Shown here: piece after piece, positions 12,858-24,600 of the stretch
Layout: each line of letters opens with the position of its first letter
Position numbering within the stretch: the stretch's first letter is position 1
Assembly (NCBI RefSeq): GCF_027172205.1
Contig: NC_070614.1
Coordinates: 37,020,001 to 37,084,000 of the forward strand
Direction of reading: 5' to 3'
DNA from: Podarcis raffonei
Taxonomy: Eukaryota > Chordata > Lepidosauria > Squamata > Lacertidae
Length of the DNA: 64,000 bases
Made by a program: the position numbers and the translations under genes
Notes under the pieces: generated by a model
The model's database searches: none
Told to the model about the DNA's origin: nothing
The model's input: only the letters and a program-made list of their open reading frames with translations

Positions 12858-13426
12858 TTCCTTGCAGTAAATAATTGTTGTTGTTGTTGTTTACTGCAAG
12901 GAATGTGATCTGCTCTATGCTCACTAGCATGAGCGAGGAAGGAGCATATCTAATAAATTTATCCTCTCCTACCTTCCTTAACATTCCTACAGAAACTTCA
13001 GAGTGACACATGGACAACTGAGATGGACACAGGTTGTCTAAAGACAAAGGAGAGTGGGGCACTTGCACCTGTCCTCCTTGCACACTACAGGGAAAGTGTG
13101 GGAGCTACCACTTATCATTCAGCAGTAGTGAGAAAAGCAAGCTTGATTGTGGGAGGCCCTGGCATTGAACTCCCATTCTGCCCTATGCCTCTCTCCCACT
13201 CTTGGGATTATTTCGTTGACCCAAACTCACCTCTAGCCATTTGCCACTGCCTGGTCAGCCAACACCCTGAAAAGGAGAGGATTATGTTAGAGGCAAGACA
13301 TCTGGGCAAAAGGATTTGAAGCTGGGCCTCTGAGCTCCTCACAGCGCCTTGGACACTTGCTCTGCCCCCATCATCTTGCAAGGTGGGATACTAACCAAGA
13401 AAAAGGATGCTGGAAGACAGCCTCAT
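7731..13426 (-). CDS. Gene 2: two-Ig activating LRC-type receptor
   Basis: Exons in coding order: 13396-13426 (MRLSSSILFLG), 13231-13266 (36 bp), Ig1 11264-11548, Ig2 10065-10355, transmembrane/tail 7731-7840. They sum to 753 nt, 250 residues and a stop, in one frame. Both Ig domains carry the C-x-Y-C...C-S ending (CRYCLDHLCSRLSD; CRYCLNFKNTQACSNYSE) and neither has a WSxxS motif. The last exon encodes a short stalk, then EINIRLGVAGLVLL with an Arg early in the membrane segment, and a tail of only a few residues. This matches the FcR-gamma-pairing segment of FCAR and LILRA, so an activating receptor is inferred. Two-domain architecture resembles FCAR, GPVI or OSCAR, but orthology cannot be claimed. 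The Ig2 acceptor (ATAAG) is weak, though it gives the usual 291-bp length. Confidence 0.8.
8942..9183. mobile_element. Tigger-type MITE, copy A
   Basis: Terminal inverted repeats CAGTGGTACCTCGGGTTAC and GTAACCAGAGGTACCACCG, flanked by TA on both sides; internal ggttaagaac repeats. In the gene 2 intron between Ig2 and the terminal exon. Confidence 0.8.
9260..9369. repeat. Exact tandem duplication of 55 bp (copy B: 31152-31261)
   Basis: Two identical 55-bp units starting tttggatcgaacagacatcc at 9260 and 9315. Present in copies A and B. Confidence 0.9.
10702..11057 (-). mobile_element. tRNA-headed squamate SINE in gene 2 intron
   Basis: Target duplication ctggaacaaaata at 10689-10701 and 11058-11070. 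On the minus strand the head has a tRNA-like A box (GTGGCGCTGTGGGT) and a perfect B box (GGTTCGAATCC). The tail contains GTACGGGCAGGGG and CCTTTA. The family resembles Sauria-type SINEs; the name is from memory. Confidence 0.8.
12560..12855 (+). mobile_element. L2-clade LINE 3' end with (AAC)n tail
   Basis: Matches the end of the 53-55.6 kb L2 element (gatgtcaaggaaataaacaa, gaagacatctgaaggca, gcctcctagagtggctgggg) and then runs into about sixteen AAC units. Confidence 0.7.
12855..12906. repeat. Perfect 17-bp inverted repeat with TTG-rich loop
   Basis: Arms acattccttgcagtaaa (12855-12871) and tttactgcaaggaatgt (12890-12906) enclose an 18-base loop with TTG repeats. It directly follows an (AAC)n run. 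Confidence 0.8.
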
Positions 13427-15111
13427 GGCGTGGGTTCTGCCACTAGCAGGGAGTCCTGTTTGCTCCTATCTTTGCTGTGTCCTGAATGACGGTCTTGGTT
13501 GGCAGCTGTTGCTGCTGAAATCCGGCAACGTTCTGTTACACAGCGGATCCTCAGCAAAAATCGCTTCTCTCTGATTTGATATTCTGATCATAGTCCCCTC
13601 CCTAGACTGCCTGATTAACCACATCTCCTATTATGTCACAACTGTGGGTTGCACAATGGAAGGAACGGAAGTGAACAGATGAAACTTCTGCATTTTTTGG
13701 AAAAACGGTTTAGCATAGATTGTATCCCCTGTGCTTTTTTATAGCTGTTGTCCTGAGACAAAGGCAGTGGTGTAGCATGGGGGGGCAGAGGGGTGATTGC
13801 CCCAGGCACAAAATTGTATGGGGCACAAAATTTCAACACCCACTGCTGCCTTGATGCAGTCGCATATTTCCGTCGCTGGGCTCTGTTGAAAATAGCTTCT
13901 GCATCCAAACCAGGAAGTGACCTCTCCAGACAATGGAAAAAGTCTTTTCTTCTCTCTGCAGCTGAAATCTCCCGGGTGACATGGACAGTGTTAAGCAGTT
14001 GAATGTGCATGTGTCCTCTGTCCGTTTCTCTCCCATCCACCCCGCTCTGTACAGCTCCGGGCGCAAGCAACCCATGCTATGTCACTGGACAGAGGGATTC
14101 TCAGCAGTATTGTGAGGGCGAAAGGAATCTAGTACTGCCAGTCACACGTCATTGCAAAGTCAAGTCCCGAGCAGCCCACTGGGACTTGACAACTTGCCTC
14201 TGTTCAGCTTTTAGGTGTGGGATATTTACAATGCAGTCAAACCAACGATTCATGTTTGCTAGATGGGCCCATGATGGGAGCTGAAGCTCACAGAGTTTAC
14301 CTGTAAGTTTGCTAGAGAAGACTTTGCGAGTGGCGATCCTACTGTGCCCTGAGAGGGAGAGGGTGTGGCCCTATATATTCTCCTTACCTGGGCACCTTTG
14401 ACTCTCTTCACTCTTACTCTTCATCTCATCTCCAAGCCAGAAATGAGAACTGCTAAGTCTGAGCTGTAGCTTAAACTCCATCTTAAACTAGACTAAAAGA
14501 TGTCTAACTGAATTACCATTTTAAGCCTGCAGAGATACAAAATTCCTGTATCTCTTATTCTGCAACAGATACTCTGAGTAAATGTTGTTTTTACCTTTTG
14601 CAAGACTGTTTGTGTGAATATTGTTTTAAGGGAGAGAAAAGGGGAAATAGCAGGAGAATCCAGAAGCAACCTGCATTACTTAAACTAAAAGGCTAAAACT
14701 ATCCTAGCTAAGCTTCCCTTTTAAGCTGCAAAGGGATGTGCCCTGTTGAATTCACAAACATGAGAAAAGCAGGATAATACCTAATAAACCTATCCTCTCC
14801 CAGCATCTATAGACATCCCTACATAAGGTAGCCCAAGTCCCATCTTCCCATGAAGCAAACAGCCTCTACCCAACCACCCCCTGATTCTTGTCTGCTGTTT
14901 CTTGGAAGTGTGTTCTTCAGAGGCATGGTTCTCAGTAGAGTGCAGAACTGGTTGGGGTGAGGAGAGCTGGGGGGGGGATGTAGGGGTGGAAATTTCAAAC
15001 ACGTGGAGGGGGAGTGTCATAGGGCTGCCATATTTTGAAGAGCACAAAGTAGAAGACATTTGCCGACTATGGATCGCTATGATGACTCTCATTTTACATA
15101 CACATGAAAAT

Positions 15112-15113
15112 AA

Positions 15114-15165
<52 letters not shown>

Positions 15166-15300
15166 TATTTATACTCTGGGCGGCTTCCAAAAAATATTAA
15201 AATACTGTAATACATCAAACATTAAAAGCTTCCCTAAACAGGGCTGCCTTCAGATGTCTTCTGAAATGTCTTCTAAAAAGAGGACATGTCTGGGGAAAAG
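15112..15300 (-). mobile_element. L2-clade LINE 3' end with (TAA)n tail
   Basis: A (taa)n run at 15112-15163 joins a reversed L2 3' end (gggcggcttccaaaaaatat, gggctgccttcagatgtctt). Confidence 0.65.
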
Positions 15301-16124
15301 AGGACATACGGCAGCTCAGCCTTCTTCCTTGTGAAATCTAAATTGACTCCCTCATAGTCTTTCACATCGCCTCCTGCTTGTGAAGTGCAGTGCGGGGTGG
15401 GGGAAAATCAGGCAAAATTGCCCTTGTAGCTCAGTATGTTATCTCTACAACTGTCCAAGTGAAGTAGAAGTGAGCTGGCTCATGTGGAAACCAAGAGGGC
15501 AAGAACAGGGCAAAAAATAAAAAAGCTGTCACAAGCAGAGTCTGAAAAAAATCCAGACTAAAAGGGAAGAAGTAGTGGCATCATCTGTCATCTGACTCAT
15601 GAGTCAGCCAGAGGCAGCGACCAAGAAGCATTGTGCCAAATATTGCTACTCTGGATTGGATCCTGGGAATCTGTTCCAAATGAACAACCAAGTGGATTTC
15701 CTTCCATCCATACATTCAACCGCCACTGTGGCACTGACTCTTGCTCTGAAAGGTTTCAATCTTTGTTCTTTATAGCATACCTTTTTTAAAAAAATAAGGG
15801 CACATATATGTGTAAATAGAGACATGAATGGCTCTGCAATATAAATTGTTTAGATATTCATTGATATATACTGGTACTTTCCCCCATTTTTTCCTGAAGT
15901 GTATTTTGTTGCCAAAGGCATCCTATATCCATTAGGCTCCTAACTACGTTATGCTAACCTAAGAAATAAATCCTAATTCATTCAGTGAGGCCTACTCCCA
16001 GGTAAGTGGGGTTAAGATTTCAGTCTTAATCTGCTTTCTATTGTGAATTTTAAACAGCAACTAAATGCAACATTCGCTATTGTGCTTTTTTGCACGGAAA
16101 GAAATGTTATCATGAAGCTACTGG

Positions 16125-16320
16125 GAGAGGTCACCTGGACTTTGGGAGGGGAGGTTGTTTTCACCAGCAGCCTGACGACACCCAGTTCTATTTCTCCTTT
16201 CTGCCCAAGTCCAAAGCAGCTTTCTTGGTTCTCAACTCAGTCTGTCATCACTAAAGGACTGGATGAGGGCCAACAAATCCAGGCAAGACTGAGGTGCTCT
16301 TGGTCAGTGTCAAGGCCTCA
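16125..16320 (+). mobile_element. Decayed L2/CR1-like fragment
   Basis: ctgacgacacccagttctat recalls the DDTQFY reverse transcriptase box and aagactgaggtgctcttggt the KTEVLLV box that follows it in L2-clade LINEs. Confidence 0.4.
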
Positions 16321-16329
16321 GTGAATCCC

Positions 16330-17600
16330 ATGGTGGCAGCAAAGAAGCAGATAAGAAAAGAAGAGTTCTGACCAATTAGTTTATTCAACAATCACAGTGA
16401 GAGACAAAGGAATGTCTCTCTCTCTCTAGAAATGGTCTTGCTCCAAGTAAAGTCCCACCCCCTTCGTCTCTCTCATACTACGTCATCCTCGTGACGGTTG
16501 GTCTGGGCTTTCTGTCTCTCAGCTCTCTGTTCAGCTACTCTCGCAGCACGCCTAGTCCTGGGCGAGGGGGGCTCAGGAATGCTTTCCAAAGAAAATGTGT
16601 CTGTCGGCTGCCTCTCTCCCGCTGCTTCCCTTTCTTCCTGCTGTTCCTCTTCTAGTATTTCTCATCTTCTGCCCTCTGAAGACTGTGAACTATGCCCTTC
16701 TGCAAACCACTGCTCTAAATCGGCACTGTCCTCCTGGTCTCGGGAAGGTTCAGGAGAAGGGGGAGCAGCCCCCACCAGTCCTCCCCAGTCCAGCCCCTGA
16801 CAGTCAGTCGGAAGGCAGGACAGGGAATAGGGATTCGGTTTGTGCTGGATGGGGTAACACTCCCCCTGAAGATGCAGGTTTGCAGTTTGAGTGTGCTTGT
16901 GATGGCCTGGGATCGGACCTGGATGCTGAACCTGAGGAATCCCAGCCTGCACAGGATTCCCCACCTCCAGAACCAGCTGAGCCGGGGCTGGGGCTTGAGC
17001 CTGAAGGATCCTCTCCTGTGCTGGATCCTCAGGTACAGGCACCAGCTGAGTCTGCTCTGGCTCCTGAGGTGATGGAGGACCCATTGCCTGCAGGTGCTCC
17101 ACTCTCAGCCCCGTCAGAGGAAGCTGAGGTTCCCTTTGGGTCCGGTAACCCACCAGCCTCTCCTGAGCTGCAGAGGCTTAGGGCAGAGAGGTGGAGGGAA
17201 CTAATTTCCCGCAGGAGGAGTGCTCGCCTCTAGGCCAGGAGAGGCGAGTCACCTGAGGATCAGGGCCGCCCTATGCCTCAGGGCAGATAAAAGCCAACCA
17301 GCCCCAGTCCCAAGTTGCGGGAGTGACATTGTTGATAGTTCCTGCCTGAACCCTGTCCTGCTTTCTTGCCTGAGCTCCTGACCCACCCTGGTTCCCTGCT
17401 TGCATGCCTGTACCTGACTTCACCCGACTCCCTGCCCTGCACCCAGCTTCAGCTATTACGGACTGCCTCCTCGTTGCACCTTTGACCATGGACTGGACTT
17501 GGACTTCGCCTCTTGGGTAACCCACAGGACCAGCACAGTGCTCCTGGCTCAGACCTAAGCATAGATACCCAGGTTTCAATAAAAAGACAATTTTAAAAGG
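16330..17600 (+). mobile_element. Possible LTR-retroelement remnant (fossil)
   Basis: A Pro/Glu-rich open stretch ends in an Arg-rich segment near 17230. It is followed by an LTR-like run with ATAAAA near 17285 and AATAAA near 17578. No second LTR or clear pol domain is seen, so family and limits are uncertain. It may be a composite of repeats. Confidence 0.3.
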
Positions 17601-17669
17601 GCTAGCAGTGCAAATATGCATTTGGGAATTTGAGTACAGAATATTCAATCCACAGAGTTGAAGATTCTC

Positions 17670-18467
17670 TTTTTTGATTTTTTTTTAATTGATTTTACAA
17701 ATATAGAATTACAGTGGTACCTTGGTTTGCAACCGTTTTGGATTACAACCATGTCAAACCCAGAAGTGTGTGCCCCTTTTTTGGGGATTACAACCCCCCC
17801 TTTTTTTTTTTGGAGGCCCCATTAGCAAAAGCATGCCTTGGGTTACAACCTGTTTTGGTTTACAACTGCTCCTCCGGAACGGATTATTGTTGTAAACCAA
17901 GGTACCACTGTATAACAATCCAAATACATATTCATATATAGAGATTACTCTGAATCTCATGGCTTCACACCACCCCCTCCATGGATGTTAATATCAACAT
18001 TAAAATCTGCATATTGTTGCATAATCTATAATTTGTATCAATCCATGTTATCCAAGATATCTGTTACATTACATGTGAGATTAAAATCCTGCTAATGTTT
18101 CCATCATCTTACAGTGGTCTCCTAAATAAATTATAATTTCCCCCATTCTTTTTTTGAAGTTTTTGTCCTCTTGGTTCCTGAGCTTTCCAGTCAGCTTTGC
18201 CGTTTCAGCATAGTACATTTCTCTTTGGTAGGGACTTTGTCTTCTTTCCATCTCTGGGCTAATAGCATCCAAGTGACTGTTGTCCTTTACGTAAAAAGTC
18301 TTTTATGATCTTTTGAAATGTCGGTACCTATAATTCCTAATAGAAAAGCTTCTCTTTTTTTTCTAAGCAAAAGTTATTTTAAACATTTTTTTCCTTTTCA
18401 TTATATATCATCTCCCAGAAAACTTTTATTAGCTTAGACGTCCACCACATATGATAAAATGTAGTGC
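17670..18467 (-). mobile_element. 5'-truncated L1 fragment, interrupted by a Tigger-type MITE
   Basis: Flanked by an 11-bp duplication tgaagattctc at 17659-17669 and 18468-18478, with T-rich sequence at the left end as the reversed poly(A). The MITE at 17712-17910 is nested inside. An AATAAA on the minus strand (18425-18430) lies about 320 bp past the gene 3 stop. Confidence 0.6.
17712..17910. mobile_element. Tigger-type MITE (second subfamily)
   Basis: Starts CAGTGGTACCTTGGTTTGC and ends TAAACCAAGGTACCACTG, flanked by TA. Nested in an L1 fragment. Confidence 0.8.
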
Positions 18468-18753
18468 TGAAGATTCTCAGCCCTGGATTAGGCAATGTTC
18501 TCAACCGTAGGGGCAAACCGCCTTAGTGAGCCAGGAGCCTAAGGAAGAACTCTACAGAAAGGAGGTAGTCAGTGGTCAAAGAAGAAGAGTACATACATAT
18601 TTTGAGTGCCCAGCTCTTTGGTGGGAGCAGCAGGTTCTCTCGGTGAAGAAGGCTCTACTAGGAAGCATTGTCCTGCTAGAAATGTCCCTGCAAACCAAGG
18701 ATCAGCCGAGGTCCCAGAAGTTTCTACATCCTAAGAGGTCCAGCTTGTCAGTC

Positions 18754-18903
18754 CTACTTTGGTCTGCCTTGGGCCAATGTTGCGTAAGTACAGCTTTCAG
18801 GGATCCTGTCAGCATCGGGTACCTGTTTGGATTTCAGGGCCCCGTGGTTCAGGGCAGCATAAGAAACTCCATCAGGGTCTTCTCTGCTGTCCGATTCCAG
18901 GGG
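18754..18903 (-). CDS. Gene 3 last exon: cytoplasmic tail with two ITIM-type motifs
   Basis: Preceded on the minus strand by a pyrimidine run and a CCATAG acceptor. Read in phase 0, as the 38-bp exon upstream requires, it gives 49 residues and TAG. Starts PLESDSREDPDGVSYAALNH and ends ESCTYATLAQGRPK. VSYAAL fits the ITIM consensus (S/I/V/L)xYxx(L/I/V); CTYATL deviates only in its first residue and resembles the SIYATL end of LILRB tails. The exon falls in an otherwise unique stretch just left of a hAT MITE. Confidence 0.82.
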   Translation of the reverse strand, partial: PLESDSREDPDGVSYAALNHGALKSKQVPDADRIPESCTYATLAQGRPK

Positions 18904-21543
18904 CTATGGTGGGGGGGAGAGGGAGATATTTAGCATGCAGTCTCTGCCACTACATCTTCTAGAGCAGGGGTCAGCAACCTTTTCAGCCGTGGGCCAGTCC
19001 ACTGTCCCTCAAACCTTGTGGGGGGCCGGACTATATTTTTTTGGAGGAAATGAACAAATTCCTATGCCCCACAAATAACCCAGAGATGCATTTTAAATAA
19101 AAGCACACATTCTACTCATGTAAAAGGACACATTCTACTCATGAAAAAGCACGTTGATTCCCAGACCGTCCGCGGGCCAGATTGAGAAGGCAATTGGACC
19201 GCATCCAGCCCCAGGCCTTAGGTTGCCTACCCCTGTTCTAGAGGGACAATGGGAATGATGAATGAGAATGTGTAAATGACAGGAATTTGAACAGCAACTT
19301 CCAGATAGGAGCAAATGGCATCTGGGCAGGGGCGTCAGAAGGGGCGTGTGGTGGGGGCACTCTGCCCCAGGTGCCATCCCTGAGTGGGGTGACAAAATCC
19401 CCCCTGGGAGGTTCATGAATGGAGGATCACGCTGCTGCTCCGTGAATGGAAACCCGCCCCCCCCCGGATTCTCCTGCCCTGTGGGAGGATCTCCCTGCCC
19501 CGCCGCTCTGGGTGCAGGAGTGGCAAGCTCCGCCACTGCACCTGGGGCTGCCACTCAGCTCTCAAGAGGATGAGTGTTACTTGGCACTCTGCACATGCCT
19601 GCACACCCACAGTCAAATGAGCCTACTGCTAAAAAATAAATAAAATGCTGCTGGACAGGATCACACTTTCTTTCTTTTTTTAAAATAACTCTGCCACCCC
19701 TACGGCTAAAGGGGCCCATTTGCAATGCAGCTTCCCTCTCCACAAACTTCTGGTATAAAACTGAGCTGCTTTATACACTGTCACTGAATCCTAAGTGCCC
19801 TAGGACTTTCACATTGAGATGCATGAATAAAACCACACCCCTATTGGGATCCAGAGGTTATAATTGCCAATGGTGGCTTTCGGTCTGACACCTGAAGTGT
19901 TTCACAGGCTGTATCTTTTTCTGTCTCTATGGCCTGTTTTCTCCACCAAATTGGTTAGAAGAAGAAGACGAAGAGGAGTTTGGATTTGATATGCCGCCTT
20001 ATCACTACCCAAAGGAGTCTCAAAGTGGCTAACATTCTCCTTTCCCTTCCTCCCCCACAACAAACACTCTGTGAGGTGAGTGGGGCTGAGAGACTTCAAC
20101 GAAGTGTGACTAGCCCAAGATCACCCAGCAGCTGCATGTGGAAGAGCGGAGACGCGAACCCGGTTCCCCAGATTACGAATCTATCACTCTTAACCACTAC
20201 ACCACACTGGCAGAGATGTGCTTTTTTCCTTCTTAGATTGAAGGGTCTGGAGTGTAGGAGGTTGGCAGGATGTCCACAGTCATAAAGGTTTTTGTTTACA
20301 GGGAAGTTTTTGTTGCCAGGAAAGCTTACTATGTTTGGTGGTTGGCTTCTTTCGTGGACCGTGGAACCTGCAGATCAGAAAGAGAGCGTGAGATTCTTCG
20401 CCCTGTTTCAGAGCAGCTTTGTGGGTTCTGCTCCCTCCCCATGTAGCCTAACTCTTAAGACCAGCCTTCCCTAACCTGGTGCCCTCCAGATATTTTAGAC
20501 TACAAGTCCTATTAGCCCTGACTATTGGCCATGCTGGGGTTGTCATCCAAAAACTTCCACAAGAAGGTCATTGAGGTGGGAAAGCCTGACTTAGACCTTT
20601 CTCTTCATGGATGGAGAAAACTTCTTGCTTCGTTTCTGTGAGGCTGTGTGTCACTCTGCATTGGAAAAACTTCTACCAAGGTAACCCATAAATTAAATTG
20701 CTTTTTAAAATAAATTTAAATAACACATACAGAAGAATTTTCATCTGCTAGAGATGCTAAAAGATAACTTGCTGTTCAGGTCACTGAAAACCTATACTAG
20801 AAAAATAAAAACAGTTTTGCATGCTTTAATCTCAGCCATTGTAAAGCAGTCCATTCAGAAGCCCACTTACCCTTTCTGCCTTTTCTGTACAATATAAAGG
20901 CAAGTACCAGCAGGAAGAGAATCAGAAGGGAAAGTCCAGCCGCAATGCTTGCCCACAGGATGACTGCAAATCTGTCTGTAAAACCAGGTGACAGTTAGAA
21001 TGCTACTAATGCTTATTCTGCAGTGTCCAGTGGCTATTAGGAATGATCCTCTTATTGGCCTTTGGATCTATCAATCAACCTCCACAAGACCGCCTCCCAG
21101 TTCCCTTACATGCATCCATTAACCCCTGCATGACCACATCACTCAGGACTAGTCATGATGGCCATGCATGTGCTATACCTCCAACATCACAGGCAGTATA
21201 CCTCTGAACATCTATTGCTGAAGATCATGCGCACGAGAGGGCTGTTGCATGCATTAAGCTGCTTGAGGGCTTCCCATAAGCTTCTGGGTGGCCACTCTGA
21301 GACATGAATGCTGGACCAGATGGGTCTTGGGTCTGATTCTGCAGGGGTCATTCTTACGACAAAAGCTTTCTATCTACTGCACAGTATGGACAGCCACCGT
21401 GCTTTCCCATAATCCTAGGAAAGCCTTGGTTTTCACAGAAGCTACTCCTTACAGACTTACGATTCCCAGCATCTTTATCAAACCACAGTTCTCTGGATTC
21501 TTTTGAATAAGTCATGTGCTTTAAATGGTGTGTATGCCCTCCA

Positions 21544-21625
<82 letters not shown>

Positions 21626-24600
21626 ACTGAATTTCCTTTACACTGGGAATATATGTGCAGATGACGCAATCCCGTGAGCACAGCAAATTGGGTGGGGTAA
21701 CTGCTGCCATGCCAGAAAGGAGAGCACCAGTTTTGAAGTTGGAATGATCCACGTGACTGGTCCCAGCAAGATGGTTGATTAAATCACACATATTTTCCAA
21801 CAGGATGCAGGGCCAGCCCAAGCTATTTTTCTGCCTGAGGTGAGGGACAAGGGGGTGCCATTCCTCCCTCCCACTCCATGTACTAAAGCTCACCAGCTTC
21901 TCTAGGTTATGCAGAGCTTGCACTGTGGGAGGTGGTATGGCACCCAACTCTGTCCTCTAGCACTTCTCTTCCACTGCATCTTCTGTCTCAGGCAGGGCAG
22001 CTGATTTACTCTGCCTAACAGTAGGGCTGGCCCTGGATTCTGTGGGGAAGCAGTTCTTTCATACGGCCATATGTCTATGAAAAGGTCATCCACCTGACCT
22101 TTCAGCTTCCTCCTTAAGTTCTACATCCTTCCGCCAATGATTACATGACACAAGTGCAGAAAGCCATATCACATTCCCATATTTGCCCCAAGTAAGTGAA
22201 TATTGAGATGGGCTTCCTGCTATCTCCATGTACCTCCATCTCCCATGCACCTCACCTTGGATGCAATCATCTTCATTTCTGATCTTGTCTCTAGTAACCC
22301 GTTGCTGATGCAAACCCAAACACCCAGTTCCTCCATTCTTTGTAATGTGGCTCAAGGTCGCCTAGGGTGGTATTTGGCTTCGACAGCCATAATCTCTAGA
22401 GCTCATGCACAGAGAGTGAGAGTTAGAAGAAAGGTGGGAGAAAGACCTATGGAAGCTCCTCACCTGTCACAACCAGTTCCATGGGGTCACTTGACTCTGA
22501 CCAACGAAAGGGGAATCCTATGCGGTGATATCGGCAGGTGTAGTTCCCTCCATCCTCCAACCTCACTTCAGAGAAAAAGAACTTGGTTGCATTTCTGTTT
22601 TCTTCGGCCTTTTGTGATGCTATCAGGTTGTTTGATTTGAGCAAGGAGAAGGTCACATAACTCTTTGCCCCCTGACACTCAATGCTGACATTCATCCCAG
22701 TAGAAATCTGCTGTGTTGGTGTCAGAGTGATGGAAGGTTTAGAAAGCCAGGGATCTAGTGTTAGGAAAAAGAAAAGAAAAAAACAGCCAGGAAAGGATTG
22801 AGACATGTTGCTTGTGGTGCATTTAATGCATCCTGCTAATTTGCATCAGATCCAAAGACCTGTTTGTTATGCACAAAATCACTTTCAATAGACATGTATT
22901 GGATATACTGTGCGGGCACACTGTGCAAAGAGAGTAGCATCCAAATACTTTATCATCCAAATTATTTCAGCTTCATCTTGTTACGAAAAAGGAGCAATGC
23001 AGCTGAGTGCTCCAGATGGCTGGAATGCCAAACAGGATGTTGATGTTTTGGGACTGTACCGTGGGAACAAAGGACAGTCTATTCAGTGTACTGAGCACCG
23101 GATGTTAGCTCAGAGTGTCACATGATCTGTACTGGAAGTACATGGGAGGAGTAATTCTCTCTCTGCTGTTGGTGATGAGAGAGTGCAGTCACGTTTTCTC
23201 TGTACTGCTGGAAGGACAGAAATAAAGGCATGTAAATACATTTCTGTCTGTCTCTCTCCCCTCCCTGGTGATGGTAGGGGAGGAGTGGTGTGTTCTTCTC
23301 ACGTTGAGAAGGATCGCCGATTGAGACCTCGCCTTATCTTGCCGGGAGTCGCAGACAGGGAGGTCAACAAGGATTCAAGCCGGGCACCTGGAGGGTGGCC
23401 AATTCCTCTGACTTTTGGCTTGAAACCGACACATCTCTCTCCTCCCATCTTTCTACCCATTAATGGTGCAAAGACATGTTTGAAAGTATGGACAATGTGA
23501 ACAACCATTTCTGAAGATAGAGGGCAGGAAGGGAGGCTGAACCATATGCTAGTTCCCTGAATATTATCCCTGCACCATCAAAACCAGTAGCTGGGGAAAC
23601 TAATAATGCAGAGTGCATAAGGAAATCTGCCTTATACTGAGTCAAACCATTGGTTCATCTATCTTGGTGTTGTCTGCTGCACTGAGTGGCAGCATTGCAA
23701 GCATGGATCTCTCCCTGCCCTACCTAGAGATGCTGACGATTGAAGCTGGAATCTTCTGCATGCAAAGCAGATGGTCCACCACTGAGATAGGGAACATGTA
23801 GCCATCCAGATGTTCCTGTGTGTCTTAGCCAGCATGCCCATTGGTCAGGCATGGTGGGAATTGCAGCAGAATCACATCTGGAGGGCCAAAAGCTCCCTTT
23901 CCCTGCTCTACCACATCATTGTGGCAAACTATGTACCACAAGTACCACAGAATAACACAACAGCAGTCCCCCCCCCCCACTTCTGGATGCAGTCTCTTTG
24001 GATTACGACCAGTAAGCAGGACGTGCCTCTGCTTTTCAAAATATAAAATGGTATATAAACATACATTTCCCCAACAGTATATTAAGATATATTAAGAGAT
24101 GTAATTAGCTAATTCATCATTATTTTTTGAACTATATCCCAAGACACTCAAGCCAGCATAATGGTTTTTTTACCTCGTTTTGTCCTCACAACAACCATGT
24201 GAGGTAAGTTAGTTGGCAAAGAGTGTGGTTCAATGTCATCCAGAACCATCAACTGCTTCATCACGCTGGCAATGGACACTCTGACAGAGACTTTCACCTT
24301 TTGGTTAAACTACGGTTCCCAAACTACATGGAGGAAGCCATGACTGCTAAAGTGGTATAAGAGTCTTTGGTGTGGATGCAACCCATGACAGAATCTCACC
24401 TGTGATGTTGATGTACACTCTGTCACTGTAGTTTGAGCATCGCTGATTGAAGTCCAAGTCTGATTGGAAGCAATAGGTACAAAAGTAGATCCCCCCATCA
24501 GTTCGTTTAGCATTGAGAATGGGAAATAAAATACTGCCTGGTTTCATCTTCTTGATCTCACGGTTACCCCAAGAATCTTCCCTCAGCAGAGTGAATTCTG

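Larger units (their letters stand above)
13427..18753. other. Intergenic region between genes 2 and 3
   Basis: No host exon recognised. It holds an unclassified repeat near 13760-14300 (gggcacaaaatt type), an L2 end with (TAA)n, a decayed L2/CR1 piece, the possible LTR remnant, and an L1 fragment with nested MITE. Gene 3's polyadenylation site should lie at its right end. Confidence 0.5.

Noticed and set aside
16595-17233. 212-residue Pro/Glu-rich plus-strand open frame as a host gene
   Set aside because: Low-complexity composition, no domain, open frames on both strands, and it sits in a probable LTR-type repeat.
21551-21627. CRISPR-like or satellite array
   Set aside because: Simple dinucleotide microsatellite with no spacers; no CRISPR array anywhere in the window.
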